Shown: in pieces, positions 1 through 9,721 of the stretch
Layout: each line of letters begins with the position of its first letter
Numbering within the stretch: the stretch's first letter is position 1
Assembly (NCBI GenBank): GCA_964520325.1
Contig: CAZFOB010000001.1
Coordinates: forward strand, 62,001 to 126,000
Source of the DNA: CAZFOB01 sp964520325
GTDB taxonomy: Bacteria; Actinomycetota; JAICYB01
Length of the DNA stretch: 64,000 nt
Reading direction: 5' to 3'
Made by a program: the position numbers and the translations under genes
Notes under the pieces: model-generated
Seen by the model: only the letters and a program-made list of their open reading frames with translations
Told to the model about the DNA's origin: nothing
The model's database searches: none

Positions 1-253
1 TGTCAGGGGGCACCGCCGCCGAGACGATCACGTGGTCGGCCCCAGCGGCGCTCTCGACGACGTGTGGCCCGACGCGGACGCGTACTCCGTGTCCGAGCAA
101 GCGCTGGACGGTCTTCGACGCCTTGAGGTCGGAGCCCGAGATCTCGTACTCGAGGACGAGCAGGAGCTCGGCGAGTGCGGCCATGCCGACACCGCCGATC
201 CCGACGAAGTGCACGCGCCGCCCCGGTAGGGGCCGGCGAAGCGAGCTTTGCAT
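1..253 (-). CDS. murC: UDP-N-acetylmuramate--L-alanine ligase (MurC), N-terminal part only
   Basis: MurC adds L-alanine to UDP-MurNAc, the first amino acid of the peptidoglycan stem, in the cytoplasm. Only the first 84 residues lie in the window; the gene runs off the left edge. The ATG at 251-253 opens a reading frame with the nucleotide-binding loop VGIGGVGM at residues 17-24, followed by a sequence typical of the Mur ligase N-terminal domain (SGSDLK, then VIVSAAVP near the edge). It follows murG by 64 bases in the same direction, the usual actinobacterial dcw order. No strong ribosome binding site is visible upstream of the ATG. The family assignment rests on the loop and on gene order. 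Confidence 0.9.
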   Translation of the reverse strand, partial: MQSSLRRPLPGRRVHFVGIGGVGMAALAELLLVLEYEISGSDLKASKTVQRLLGHGVRVRVGPHVVESAAGADHVIVSAAVPPD

Positions 254-297
254 CAGCACAAGCCTAGGGGAGCAGTCCCCGCGCGGCTCGGATCGGA

Positions 298-316
298 CCC
301 CGGGATCGATCCGGGG
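298..316. other. Intercistronic hairpin between murG and murC
   Basis: CCCCGG at 298-303 and CCGGGG at 311-316 form a perfect 6-bp stem with a 7-base loop (GATCGAT) directly downstream of the murG stop codon. There is no T-run on the minus-strand side, so it is not a convincing terminator. It may influence mRNA stability or processing inside the dcw transcript; that is inference only. Confidence 0.35.
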
Positions 317-317
317 A

Positions 318-1460
318 TCAGATCGGGGGGACGAGTGACTCGACGAGAGTGGCGAGTCGCTCGCCCGCTTGCGGGCGAGCGACGGAACGTGCCCCTTCGG
401 AGGCGACGCGGCGTACCGCCGCGTCGCCCAGCAACGCACCAACCTCCTCGGCGAGACGATCGGCGAACCGCGCGTCGCTCTCGAGGACGACACGCGCACC
501 GCCTGCACGCTCGAGGACGCGAGCGTTGGCCTCCTGGTCGCCACGGCGAAGCGTCGGGAGCGGAACGAGCACCGACGCAAGACCGGCGATGGAAAGTTCG
601 GCGACGGTGATCGCTCCAGAACGAGACACGACGACGTCGGCGGCGGCATACGCGTCGTGCATCGCATCACAGAAACCGAGAACGACGGCGCTGACCGAAC
701 GGGTTGCCCACGCGCGGGCAACCTCCTCTTCCCGGCCGGTTCCGGCCAGGTGTAACACCTGCACACCGTCCGGAAGGGCGATACGCGGAACAGCTTCGTT
801 CAGTGGTCCGGAACCGAGGCTCCCCCCGCTCACGAGCAACGTCGTTGTCGATGGATCGAGGCCGAGTCGTCTGCGGGCTCCGGCACGTGCGGTGTCGTCG
901 ATGCTCGCGAGCGCGGCGATCGAGGCGCGGACCGGATTGCCCACCATCTCCACGCGTGCGTGCGTCACTCCTTCTTCGACCGGAAGGCCGAGCGCGATCA
1001 CGTCAGCCCAGCGCGAAGGGATGCGTTGGGCGAGGGACAGATGCGCGTTCTGCTCGTGCAGGACGAGCGCGATCTTCCTGCGCCCCGCCTCTCGCCCGGA
1101 TCTTCGCGACAGAGCGCGCGATGCCGCAAGGGTCACCGACACCGACGCGAACCCGCCCATGCCGAGCACGACGTCCGGACGCAAGCGAGCTAACAACGAA
1201 CGCGCTTTCACCGTCGCCCGGCCGATCGACAACAGCGCCACAAGACCGCGTGGCGTCACCAACTCGATGCGGACCGACGGTGGCCGCTTGGACGGCAGCG
1301 CATGGAACAGAAATCCAGCCTCAGGGATCACCTGCGCTTCGAGACGATCGCCTCCGGCGAACTGCACGTCGTGTCCGCGCGCGCGAAGGATCTCGGCTGT
1401 CGCGAGTGCCGGAAAGACGTGTCCGCCGCTGGCTCCTGCTGCGATGAGGATGCGGCCCAC
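318..1460 (-). CDS. murG: UDP-N-acetylglucosamine--undecaprenyl-PP-MurNAc-pentapeptide transferase (MurG)
   Basis: MurG transfers GlcNAc onto lipid I to make lipid II on the inner face of the membrane. At 380 residues it has the usual family length. The N-terminal glycine-rich loop is GASGGH at residues 9-14, followed by VFPALA; later stretches LHEQNAH, GGSLG and SRSGAITVAEL match the UDP-GlcNAc-binding C-terminal Rossmann domain. The start is GTG at 1458-1460. It lies six bases downstream of ftsW and upstream of murC, so it is almost certainly co-transcribed with the rest of the dcw cluster. Nothing looks damaged. Confidence 0.97.
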   Translation of the reverse strand: MGRILIAAGASGGHVFPALATAEILRARGHDVQFAGGDRLEAQVIPEAGFLFHALPSKRPPSVRIELVTPRGLVALLSIGRATVKARSLLARLRPDVVLGMGGFASVSVTLAASRALSRRSGREAGRRKIALVLHEQNAHLSLAQRIPSRWADVIALGLPVEEGVTHARVEMVGNPVRASIAALASIDDTARAGARRRLGLDPSTTTLLVSGGSLGSGPLNEAVPRIALPDGVQVLHLAGTGREEEVARAWATRSVSAVVLGFCDAMHDAYAAADVVVSRSGAITVAELSIAGLASVLVPLPTLRRGDQEANARVLERAGGARVVLESDARFADRLAEEVGALLGDAAVRRVASEGARSVARPQAGERLATLVESLVPPI

Positions 1461-1466
1461 CGCGTT

Positions 1467-2630
1467 TCAGGCCTTTGTGCGCCGGCCCGTTCCTCGTCTA
1501 GCAACGCTCGCAACAAGGCCGAGGCCGGCGAGTGAGCTGAGGAGCGAGGTTCCGCCGAAGCTGATCAGCGGCAGCGGCACACCGGTGATAGGGAGCACGC
1601 CGGTCACTGCGCCGACGTTGATCAACACCTGGAGCGTTATCCAAGCGGTGACACCCGACGCGATGAGGAATCCGAACGCATCGGAGCTGCGGCGCGCGGC
1701 CCGGATCCCGAGCACGAGGGTCAACGCGAAGAGGAGCAGGACGGTGAGCGCGCCGACGAGCCCGGTTTCTTCTCCGATGATCGCGAAGATGAAGTCGGTC
1801 TCGGCTTGGGGCAAGAAGAGATACTTCTGGCGGCTCGAGCCGAGGCCGAGGCCGAACAGATGCCCGCTGCCGAGCGCGACCAGCCCCTGACACGACTGAT
1901 ACGCGGTGTTCAAGCAGTCCTCTGTCCCGGAAAGGAACGAGAAGAAGCGCTCTCGCCGGTACGCTGCGCCGAACATGATCGGGATCGCGAGGACGACGGC
2001 CCCAGCCGTCATCCCCGCCAGTACACGCAGATCCGATCCGGCCAAGAACGCCACAGCCAGCGTTGCGGCGGCGATGATCACCATGGTGCCGAAGTCCGGC
2101 TGGAGCAACACGAGCAAACACGTGAAACCGGACGCAGCAAGGAAGGGCAAGGCGAGGTGTCGCCAGTCGTCGAGCTTGCCCATCTTCCGGGCAAGCACGT
2201 CGGCGCCGAAGATGATCACCGCGAGCTTGGCGATCTCGGACGGCTGCAAGGTGAACGGTCCTAGCGGGATCCACCGCCGCGCACCGCCGGCCACAACGCC
2301 GACGCCCGGAAGAAGCGTCACGATCAGCAACACCCACACCAACGGGAGCAACACGTACGAGAGTCCTTTGAGACGGCGATAGTCCACCCTCCATCCGAAC
2401 ACCAACGCACCGGTGCCGATCGTCGCCCACACGAGCTGGCCGGCGAAGAACGTGAACGCCGACCCCGTTGCTTCAGCCGACCTGATGCTCGAGGCCGACA
2501 GCTTCATGATCAGGCCGATGATCAGCAACGCCCCTGCCGTCAGCACGATCGATGCGTCGGTGCTATCGCGGTCCTTCTGTTGGCCCGGGCGCAGACGGAC
2601 CGTGGTCGTGCCTCCCAGGACGGCTGCCAT
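1467..2630 (-). CDS. ftsW: Lipid II polymerase / division protein FtsW (SEDS family)
   Basis: SEDS glycosyltransferase that polymerises lipid II at the septum, working with the class B PBP encoded by ftsI upstream. From the ATG at 2628-2630 the protein is 387 residues with about ten predicted membrane helices. The SEDS signatures GEETG and, near the C-terminus, PLPLISFGG are present. The reading frame is open further upstream, but this ATG overlaps the murD stop codon by one base (TGATG), a translational-coupling arrangement that fixes the start. FtsW and RodA are related; placement inside the dcw cluster favours FtsW. Confidence 0.96.
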   Translation of the reverse strand: MAAVLGGTTTVRLRPGQQKDRDSTDASIVLTAGALLIIGLIMKLSASSIRSAEATGSAFTFFAGQLVWATIGTGALVFGWRVDYRRLKGLSYVLLPLVWVLLIVTLLPGVGVVAGGARRWIPLGPFTLQPSEIAKLAVIIFGADVLARKMGKLDDWRHLALPFLAASGFTCLLVLLQPDFGTMVIIAAATLAVAFLAGSDLRVLAGMTAGAVVLAIPIMFGAAYRRERFFSFLSGTEDCLNTAYQSCQGLVALGSGHLFGLGLGSSRQKYLFLPQAETDFIFAIIGEETGLVGALTVLLLFALTLVLGIRAARRSSDAFGFLIASGVTAWITLQVLINVGAVTGVLPITGVPLPLISFGGTSLLSSLAGLGLVASVARRGTGRRTKA

Positions 2631-4048
2631 CAGGTCACTCCGACCTGGTGACAGGCGTCCTGGAAGGCACGACCACGCTCGGCGTAGTTGGCGAACATGT
2701 CGTGCGAGGCGCATGCAGGCGAGAGCAGGATCACGTCGCCCGGACGGGCAGCTTCGATGGCCATCGATACAGCCTCACGCATCGAGGCCGCGATTGAAAC
2801 GAACACGCTGGACCGATCGAAGACACGCTCGATGTCGGGCGCGGCCTCGCCGAGCGCGACAACGGCGCGGAGGCGCCCCGCCTGCTCGGCCAGGGGGCTG
2901 AGATCGATGCCCTTGTTACGCCCCCCCGCGATGAGGACGACGGGCTCGTCGAACGACCGCAGAGCCGCCAGTGTTGCGTGTTCGTTGGTCGCCACCGAAT
3001 CGTCCACGACCCGGACGCCGTCGATGCTCCCGACGGGCTCGAGCCTGTGGGGATCGAACCTGAACGTCTCGAGCGCCCGCTCGATCGCCGTCCCGTCAAC
3101 TCCGACTCCAAGGAACGCCATGGCAGCAGCAGCCGCGGCGGCGTCTGCACCGAAATGCTCTCCACGACTCGCGAGATTCGCCGCGCCATCCGCGCGCAGT
3201 GTCGTACCGTTCAGCTGAATGACTACCTCGTCCCCGTTGCACCATGCGCCGGGCCGGGCGCCCAAAGGTCTGCCGGAAAATGGGACGAGGAACGGACCGT
3301 TCGCGGGCGCGAACGCTTCGAGCTCGGGCTGCGCCGACGGATAGAGATAGAGCTCGCCGGGACGTTGCCGGGCGGCGATCCGCGATTTCGCGTCGCGGTA
3401 GTGATCGAAAGTGCCGTGCCAGTCGAGGTGATCCGGCGCGAGGCTCGTCACGACGGCGACCAACGGATGGAACGTCTCACAGAACGCCAAGCTGAAGCTC
3501 GAGGCCTCGACGACGAACGCGTCGGCGTCCGGATGCCGGAACGCAGCCGTGAGGAACTTGGTCTCGAGATTGCCGCACGCGTGCACCTCAAGACCCGCGT
3601 ACCTGCCGATGCTCTCGGCCAGGCGGCACACCGTCGTCTTCCCGTTGGTCCCGGTGACGGCAACCACCGGTGCCGCAGTGAGCGCGACGCCGAGCTCGAG
3701 CTCGGAGATCACCGGCCTGCCGCGGGCGATGACCTCGGCGAGGAATCCGCCGAGGGGAGAGATCCCGGGCGAGCTGAAGACGAAATCGAAGCGATCGAGC
3801 CCGGCCCGCGCACGTTCGTGACCGCCGGTTTCGATCTCAACACCCGGGATCTTCGCCGCGATGTCCGCCGCAACGTTCGCCGAGACCGCGCCACTCTCCG
3901 AGGCGAGAACCTCGGCCCCCTTCTCGGCGAGCACTTTCGCGACCTCAACCCCGGTGATACCCAGACCGAGCACGAGGACCCGCCAGCCTGCGAGATGAAG
4001 ACCCGAGGGCAACGTCGGTGAGGCCTCCCCCGACCCTCCCCGATCCAC
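2630..4048 (-). CDS. murD: UDP-N-acetylmuramoyl-L-alanine--D-glutamate ligase (MurD)
   Basis: Adds D-glutamate to UDP-MurNAc-L-Ala in the cytoplasm. The 472-residue protein has the N-terminal Rossmann-like fold (VLGLGITG near residue 30), the ATP-binding loop VTGTNGKTT near residue 134, and late Mur-ligase motifs (VVDDSVATNEHAT, LIAGGRNKG). The GTG start at 4046-4048 overlaps the mraY stop codon (TAGTG), and the stop overlaps ftsW, so it sits in an uninterrupted chain of coupled genes. A proline-rich N-terminal extension of about 20 residues precedes the conserved core. Confidence 0.96.
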   Translation of the reverse strand: MDRGGSGEASPTLPSGLHLAGWRVLVLGLGITGVEVAKVLAEKGAEVLASESGAVSANVAADIAAKIPGVEIETGGHERARAGLDRFDFVFSSPGISPLGGFLAEVIARGRPVISELELGVALTAAPVVAVTGTNGKTTVCRLAESIGRYAGLEVHACGNLETKFLTAAFRHPDADAFVVEASSFSLAFCETFHPLVAVVTSLAPDHLDWHGTFDHYRDAKSRIAARQRPGELYLYPSAQPELEAFAPANGPFLVPFSGRPLGARPGAWCNGDEVVIQLNGTTLRADGAANLASRGEHFGADAAAAAAAMAFLGVGVDGTAIERALETFRFDPHRLEPVGSIDGVRVVDDSVATNEHATLAALRSFDEPVVLIAGGRNKGIDLSPLAEQAGRLRAVVALGEAAPDIERVFDRSSVFVSIAASMREAVSMAIEAARPGDVILLSPACASHDMFANYAERGRAFQDACHQVGVT

Positions 4049-5124
4049 TACCCCGCTCCGCCGCTGGAAAGGAAGTCCATATAGAAGAGCGCGAGTCCGA
4101 GCCCGGCGGCGAGCGCAGCGATAAGCCAGAACCTCACGATCACGGTGAACTCGGCCCAGCCACGAAGCTCGAAATGATGATGGAAGGGCGCCATCGCGAA
4201 CAGTCGACGTCCGTTGAACGCTCGGAACACCGCGACCTGGAGCATGACCGAGATCGTCTCGAGCACGAACAAACCGCCGATGACGCCGAGTAGCAACTGC
4301 GTGCGCGTGAACAACGCAAGCGTGCCGAGCGCACCCCCGAGAGCAAGAGCACCGGTGTCACCCATGATGATGCGCGCCGGTGCGGCGTTCCACCACAAGA
4401 ACCCGATGCACGCACCGAGCAGCGCCGCGGACGCGACGGCGACATCGAGCAATCCGTTCGGCTGCGACGGCAAGAGCTGCGGGTAGACGTCGACGTTGCG
4501 AAACTCCCAGAACGCAATGATCGTGAAGACGAAGAAGTTCATCGCTGCGGCACCGGAAGCGAGTCCGTCGACACCGTCGGCGAAGTTCACTCCGTTGGAC
4601 GTCCCGGCGATGAGGAGGACGACGAAGAGCGCGAAGACGATGTTTGGAAGCACGGGGATGAACCCGAGCTCGGTGCCAGACCACGAGATCTGTGGGGCGA
4701 TGCCGGTCCATCTCAGCGCTGCGAATGCAAGTCCGAAGCCGACGACGGCTTGTCCGATGAACTTCGCGCGTTTGCTCAAGCCGAGCGAGCGCGTCCGCCG
4801 GATCTTCGCAAGATCGTCGATCGCCCCGACGACACCGAGCGCCCACGCCACAGCGAAGACGAGCATGCCCGCCGGATGAAACGCGCGGAGGGAGATCGCG
4901 CCGTCCTCCCAGCGAAGGTGAGCACCGGCATAGCCGAGGGTGGCCGCCACGATCATCACAAGCCCGCCCATCGTCGGCGTCCCGTGTTTCACGAAGTGGG
5001 TGGCCGGTCCGTCCTCGCGGATGAGCTCGCCGATCCCCCGCGCGCGGAAGACGTCGATCACCCAAGGCGTCAACGTGAGGCCGACAACGAGTGCGATCAC
5101 GGTGGCGAGAAGGATGCTCTGCAT
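4048..5124 (-). CDS. mraY: Phospho-N-acetylmuramoyl-pentapeptide transferase (MraY)
   Basis: Membrane enzyme making lipid I by joining UDP-MurNAc-pentapeptide to undecaprenyl phosphate. The protein is 358 residues, ATG start, with about ten membrane helices. Diagnostic cytoplasmic-loop motifs are present: DDLAK, the NFADGVDGLASG loop, MGDTGALALGG, and the histidine cluster PFHHHFEL near the C-terminus. It sits three bases downstream of murF and overlaps murD. All expected catalytic aspartates are visible, so function should be intact. Confidence 0.97.
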   Translation of the reverse strand: MQSILLATVIALVVGLTLTPWVIDVFRARGIGELIREDGPATHFVKHGTPTMGGLVMIVAATLGYAGAHLRWEDGAISLRAFHPAGMLVFAVAWALGVVGAIDDLAKIRRTRSLGLSKRAKFIGQAVVGFGLAFAALRWTGIAPQISWSGTELGFIPVLPNIVFALFVVLLIAGTSNGVNFADGVDGLASGAAAMNFFVFTIIAFWEFRNVDVYPQLLPSQPNGLLDVAVASAALLGACIGFLWWNAAPARIIMGDTGALALGGALGTLALFTRTQLLLGVIGGLFVLETISVMLQVAVFRAFNGRRLFAMAPFHHHFELRGWAEFTVIVRFWLIAALAAGLGLALFYMDFLSSGGAG

Positions 5125-5127
5125 AGC

Positions 5128-6498
5128 TCAGTAGGTCCTCACGTCGGCAGCAACAAGCTCTTCGACCAGCCGTTGGAGCCCGGCGACCCGGGACGCTTTG
5201 ATCAACACCACCGAGGCCTCCCCCGTCAGATTCAGGACGGCCTCAGCCGCTTCAGCCAGGGACTGTACACGGTGCGCACGGCTCCCCGCGCCAACCGCGA
5301 TCCCGGACACAGCGTCGCCAACAACGATGATCCCGGCATAGCCCAGCGCCGTCGCCAGTGCCCCCATGCGCTCGTGCTCCACGTCGGATGCCGCTCCCAG
5401 CTCGGCCATGTGGCCGAGGACCGCCCACATCTGTCGTCCCGCCGCCAACTCGCGCACCGAACGCAGCGCCGCAGAGAGCGACGTCGGATTCGAGTTGTAA
5501 GCGTCGTTGACGATCGTACGGGCGCCGAGCTCGACGATCTGCATCCGCCATGGCGAAAGCGGCGCGTCGGCGAGCGCCGCCGCCGCTTGTTGCATCGGGA
5601 CACCACACTCGACGGCCACGCGGATCGCGAGTGCCGCATTGCGCATCAGTGGACGGCCGGCAACCGGAAGCGTCACTGCCACGGCTTCAGTGTCGATGGT
5701 CACCGAGCCATGCGTGCGTCCCGCTTGGTCGATCCGCTCGGCGCGGTACGACGTCGCGGCTCCCGGACCAACGGCGGCGATACGAGCACTGGTCGAGCGA
5801 GCGAAGAGATCAACGAAGTCGTCGTCGGAGGCAACGACGGCGAGTCCATCTGCGGGAAGAGCGACGAGCAACTCCGTCTTCGTGCGAGCGATCGCCTCGC
5901 GCGTGCCGAAGAGCTCCAGATGTGTCGATCCGATCCCCGTGATGACACCGACGCGGGGAGCAACGATGCCGCAGAGCTCGGCGATCTCTGTTGGCCGGCG
6001 AGCGCCGAGCTCGGCGACGAGTACCTCGGTGCCCGCCCGGGCGCCGAGCACCGTCAGCGGCACACCGAGCTCGGCGTTGAAACTCTTCGGCGTCGCGTGC
6101 ACTTCGAGCTTGGTACCGAGCGCAGCCGCGATGAGGTCCTTCGTCAGCGTCTTCCCCGTGCTCCCGGTGACGCCGATGACATCGTAGGACGCGCGCGCGC
6201 GGACATCGCGTGCGATGCGACCGAGAGCGACGACGACATCGTCGACGACGATCGCGCGAGCTCCATCGGGGACAACAGATGCATCATCAACGATGACGAA
6301 AGGAGCGCCGGCGGAGATCGCATCGCCGACGAATCTGCGTCCTCCGAGCACCGCGGCGAACGCGATGCCCGGCCCCGCAGTGCGCGAGTCGGCGACGATG
6401 ATGTCGGCAATAGCCTCAGCTTTGGCGTCCGGTCCCTGCGGTCCGAGAAAGGTTGCACCGATGGACCGGGCTATCTCGTGCGCGTTCAGCTTGTCCAC
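5128..6498 (-). CDS. murF: UDP-N-acetylmuramoyl-tripeptide--D-alanyl-D-alanine ligase (MurF)
   Basis: Adds D-Ala-D-Ala to complete the UDP-MurNAc-pentapeptide. The 456-residue protein shows the Mur ligase ATP loop GVTGSTGKT near residue 113, then AELGARRPTEI, GSTHLELFGT and NDAYNSNP, all typical of MurF. The start is GTG at 6496-6498, and the 5' end overlaps murE by 13 bases. The window's ligase set (MurC, D, E, F) is complete, so this segment encodes the full cytoplasmic stem-peptide pathway. Confidence 0.96.
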   Translation of the reverse strand: MDKLNAHEIARSIGATFLGPQGPDAKAEAIADIIVADSRTAGPGIAFAAVLGGRRFVGDAISAGAPFVIVDDASVVPDGARAIVVDDVVVALGRIARDVRARASYDVIGVTGSTGKTLTKDLIAAALGTKLEVHATPKSFNAELGVPLTVLGARAGTEVLVAELGARRPTEIAELCGIVAPRVGVITGIGSTHLELFGTREAIARTKTELLVALPADGLAVVASDDDFVDLFARSTSARIAAVGPGAATSYRAERIDQAGRTHGSVTIDTEAVAVTLPVAGRPLMRNAALAIRVAVECGVPMQQAAAALADAPLSPWRMQIVELGARTIVNDAYNSNPTSLSAALRSVRELAAGRQMWAVLGHMAELGAASDVEHERMGALATALGYAGIIVVGDAVSGIAVGAGSRAHRVQSLAEAAEAVLNLTGEASVVLIKASRVAGLQRLVEELVAADVRTY

Positions 6499-7967
6499 GC
6501 GGCCGATTCCAGCAGCTCCCGCGTCACCGCGCGGTCATCGAAGGCGAGGGTGCGGTCGGCGAACTGCTGACCCTCCTCGTGGCCCTTGCCCGCTATCAGA
6601 ACAACGTCGCCGGCCCGAGCCGCACCGATCGCCTCGGCGATGGCCTCGCGCCGGTCGATCACGCTCCGGAACGCTCCACCGCCCCGCTGCGCGCCGGCCA
6701 CGACGTCAGCCACGATCGCTGCCGGGTCTTCGGTGCGTGGATTGTCGGAGGTGATGAGGGACAGATCGGCAAGCCGAGTCGCGGCTTCACCCATCAACGG
6801 ACGCTTGGTGCGGTCGCGGTCGCCACCGCACCCGAAGACCACGATCACGGCTCCAGTCGCGAGCTCACGGCACGCGAGGAGGGCATGGTCGAGTGCGTCC
6901 GGGGTGTGCGCGTAATCGACGAGCGCAAGGAAAGGTTGTCCGGCGTCGATGCGTTCGAGGCGCCCGGGCACGCGGTCGAGCGATGCGATCCCACGTGCGA
7001 TGTCATCCGACGACAGACCACAATGTATCGCCATCCCCGCCGCGCACATGCAGTTGCTCACGTTGTACGCGCCAACAAGATGTGTCGATGTGTCGATAGC
7101 CCCAGACGGCGTTCGCAACGTGAAACGGCTCCCGTCTGCGCGCAGCTCCAAGGACGTGCATGAGATATCAGGGTCCTTCACCGAAGGACTGGTTCCGTAC
7201 GTCATCACGTCGAGTGCACTCGCGCGCGAGCTCAGCTCTCGTCCGTACGGATCATCGACGTTGATCACCGCTCGGGGTGTGTACTCCGCGGCGAACAGCG
7301 ACGCCTTCGCCTCGAAATAGGCCTCCATCGTCTTGTGCGTGTTGAGGTGGTCCTGGGTCAGATTGGTGAAACCGGCCGTGGCGAACCGGGTGGCGCGCAC
7401 GCGGTCCTGCGCCAATCCGTCCGACGTCACTTCCATCACAGCCAACTCGACATCGGCGTCCACGAAGCGCCTGAGCAGCCGCTGCACGTCGATCGCCTCC
7501 GGTGTGTTGCGGGTCGCAGACTCAACAACGCCTGCGAAACGGCGCGAGATCGTCCCGATCACACCGGAACTCTTCCCGGCACACTTCGCGATCGACTCGA
7601 GGATGTAGGTGACCGTCGTCTTGCCGTTCGTGCCGGTCACGCCGGCGAGCGTCAGACGCTGCGACGGATGCTCGAAGAAGGCATGGGCCAGGGGGCCGAG
7701 CACTGCACGCAACTGCCTCACGCGAGCCTGCGGCAATCGCACGTCGATGAACCGTTCGACGAGCAGGGCCGAGGCCCCAGCCGATGCTGCCGCATGGGCG
7801 AAGTCGTGGCCGTCCACCATCTCGCCTGGGATGCAGCAGAACAGGTCGCCCGGCCCGGCGACCAACGAGTCGTAGGCCAGGCCGGCGACATCAGCATCGC
7901 CGCGGACCTCCGCGTCGATGCCGGCCTCACCCACCAGGCCCTGAAGCGTCCAGGCCCGTGCTGTCAT
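6486..7967 (-). CDS. murE: UDP-N-acetylmuramoyl-tripeptide synthetase, meso-DAP-adding (MurE)
   Basis: Adds the third stem-peptide residue. The protein is 493 residues from the ATG at 7965-7967, which is preferred over an upstream in-frame TTG because GGGGAG lies about nine bases before it. The ATP loop GVTGTNGKTT is near residue 109. Near residue 409 the motif DNPR is present; in characterised MurE enzymes this marks meso-diaminopimelate specificity, whereas lysine-adding enzymes carry other residues there. The organism therefore probably makes DAP-type peptidoglycan. It overlaps murF and follows ftsI after an 89-base gap. Confidence 0.96.
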   Translation of the reverse strand: MTARAWTLQGLVGEAGIDAEVRGDADVAGLAYDSLVAGPGDLFCCIPGEMVDGHDFAHAAASAGASALLVERFIDVRLPQARVRQLRAVLGPLAHAFFEHPSQRLTLAGVTGTNGKTTVTYILESIAKCAGKSSGVIGTISRRFAGVVESATRNTPEAIDVQRLLRRFVDADVELAVMEVTSDGLAQDRVRATRFATAGFTNLTQDHLNTHKTMEAYFEAKASLFAAEYTPRAVINVDDPYGRELSSRASALDVMTYGTSPSVKDPDISCTSLELRADGSRFTLRTPSGAIDTSTHLVGAYNVSNCMCAAGMAIHCGLSSDDIARGIASLDRVPGRLERIDAGQPFLALVDYAHTPDALDHALLACRELATGAVIVVFGCGGDRDRTKRPLMGEAATRLADLSLITSDNPRTEDPAAIVADVVAGAQRGGGAFRSVIDRREAIAEAIGAARAGDVVLIAGKGHEEGQQFADRTLAFDDRAVTRELLESAAWTS

Positions 7968-8056
7968 TGGGCCAAGTCTCCCCAATCCACGCCCCGGTCC
8001 GCCGACACCTGCGCCCGGGGATCCGGGGGTGTCCCCAGGCCAAAGACGTGGGGCTT

Positions 8057-9721
8057 TCAGGACCTCGGATGCATCCGAAGGATCCGCACTGCGTCCTTGC
8101 CCACCTCGGCGAACACCGGCGCGGCCGCGAGACCACCCTCGATGGGCACCGGGTTGTCGAGTGCAACGCCGATCACGATCTCGGGCCGTTTTGCCGGGAC
8201 CATGCCGACGAACGACGCGAAATAGCCCGAATATCCGACGCCCTCGACCGCTCGTCGGGCAGTTCCGGTCTTCCCCGCGACCTCGTAGCCGGGTACGGCG
8301 GCGAGCTTGCCCGTGCCCTCGGTGACGACGGAGCGCAGCATGTCGCGGACGGTGATGGCCACATCGGCCGGCAGCACACGACGTTTGCGCGTTGCATCCG
8401 GGCGATGCTCCTTACCTTGTGGATCGACCCACGACGACACCAGTCGCGGCTCGACCAGCACACCGTCGTTCGCGATCATCGCGTAGGCCTGCGCGATCTG
8501 CAGCGGAGTGATCGTGAGGCTTTGTCCGATCGCCATCGTTGGAAGAGCAGTCGCCCACCGACCGATGGGGGGAACGTTGCCTTTGATCTCACCGGGGAAC
8601 CCGAGCCCCGTCGTCTTTCCGTAGCCGAAGCGATGGAAGTAGCTCTCGAGCGTGTCACGACCGAGCATCTGCGCGATGCGGATCGTCCCGAGGTTCGACG
8701 ACGTCGCGAGGATCCCGCGCAGGTCGAACGATCCACCGGGGTTGTGTTCGTCGGTGAATGTATGGTCGCCGACGCGCAGCGTCTCCGGAACGAACATCTT
8801 CTCGCCCGGCTTGATGACGCGCTCGTTGAGCGCAGCCGAGGCCATGACGATCTTGTTGATCGAGCCGGGTTCGTAGGCGTCGCTCACGACCTTGTTCCGC
8901 GTGACCCCGTGGTCGATCTCGTCGATCTTGTTGGGATCAAACGTCGGATTGGAGACCATCGCGAGGATCTCGCCTGTGTGCGGATCGATGGCGGTGAGCA
9001 TCCCTCCCTTGGCCTTCGTGAGCTCGACGGCCTTCTTGAGCGCGAGCTCGGCGGAGCTCTGGATGTCGGGATGGATCGTGAGCGTCATATCCGAACCCGG
9101 CACTGGTGACACCTCGCTGAACACTCCCTGCGGGATGCGTCGTCCGCGCGGATCCTGCTCGAGGATCTTGTAGCCGGCTTCGCCCGCAAGCAGCTTCTCG
9201 TAGCCGTACTCGAGCCCGGCGAGACCCTGCTGGTCGGTCCCGATGAACCCAACGACGTTGGACGCGAGCTCTCCACCCGGATACAGCCTTCGTGACTCGT
9301 CGAGCACGCCGAGGCCGGGGATCGCGAGCTTCTTGATCTTCTCCGCCGTCGTCGTGCCGATGCGGCGAGCGAGGTACACAAAACCCGTGTCCTTGCGCAG
9401 GTCGCCCTCGATCGCGCGAGCGTCGCGCAACAGAAGCGGTGCGAGCGTGCGCGCGCTCAGTGCGGGATCGCTGATGAGCTTGGGGTTGGCATAGATCGTG
9501 CGCGCGGGAATCGAGACCGCGAGCTCGCCTCCGGTGCGGTCGAAGATCGTCCCGCGGCGGGCGGGGAGCTCGATCTTGCGGACACGCTGCTGGCGCGCAG
9601 TCTTCGAGTACTCCTCGGCCCGCACACCCTGGACGTAGCCCAGACGCACACCGATGCCGGTCAAACACAAGAGGAGCACCACACAGAGGGCAGCGGCGCG
9701 GCGGACGGGAAGCGGCCTCAC
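8057..9721 (-). CDS. ftsI: Septal peptidoglycan transpeptidase FtsI (class B penicillin-binding protein)
   Basis: Class B PBP that cross-links septal peptidoglycan with FtsW. At 554 residues it has one N-terminal membrane helix (about residues 8-28), a PBP dimerisation domain starting around RRGTIFDRTGGELA, and a transpeptidase domain. The active-site motifs are S-I-N-K (in EPGSINK, near residue 285), SSN (in ATSSNLGT, near 340) and KTG (in VAGKTGTARRA, near 486). No PASTA repeats are present. The GTG start at 9719-9721 overlaps the stop of the upstream FtsL-like gene. Confidence 0.95.
   Translation of the reverse strand: MRPLPVRRAAALCVVLLLCLTGIGVRLGYVQGVRAEEYSKTARQQRVRKIELPARRGTIFDRTGGELAVSIPARTIYANPKLISDPALSARTLAPLLLRDARAIEGDLRKDTGFVYLARRIGTTTAEKIKKLAIPGLGVLDESRRLYPGGELASNVVGFIGTDQQGLAGLEYGYEKLLAGEAGYKILEQDPRGRRIPQGVFSEVSPVPGSDMTLTIHPDIQSSAELALKKAVELTKAKGGMLTAIDPHTGEILAMVSNPTFDPNKIDEIDHGVTRNKVVSDAYEPGSINKIVMASAALNERVIKPGEKMFVPETLRVGDHTFTDEHNPGGSFDLRGILATSSNLGTIRIAQMLGRDTLESYFHRFGYGKTTGLGFPGEIKGNVPPIGRWATALPTMAIGQSLTITPLQIAQAYAMIANDGVLVEPRLVSSWVDPQGKEHRPDATRKRRVLPADVAITVRDMLRSVVTEGTGKLAAVPGYEVAGKTGTARRAVEGVGYSGYFASFVGMVPAKRPEIVIGVALDNPVPIEGGLAAAPVFAEVGKDAVRILRMHPRS

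Noticed and set aside
298..316. Terminator between murG and murC
   Set aside because: The hairpin is perfect but has no T-run on the transcribed strand, and it would cut the dcw operon.
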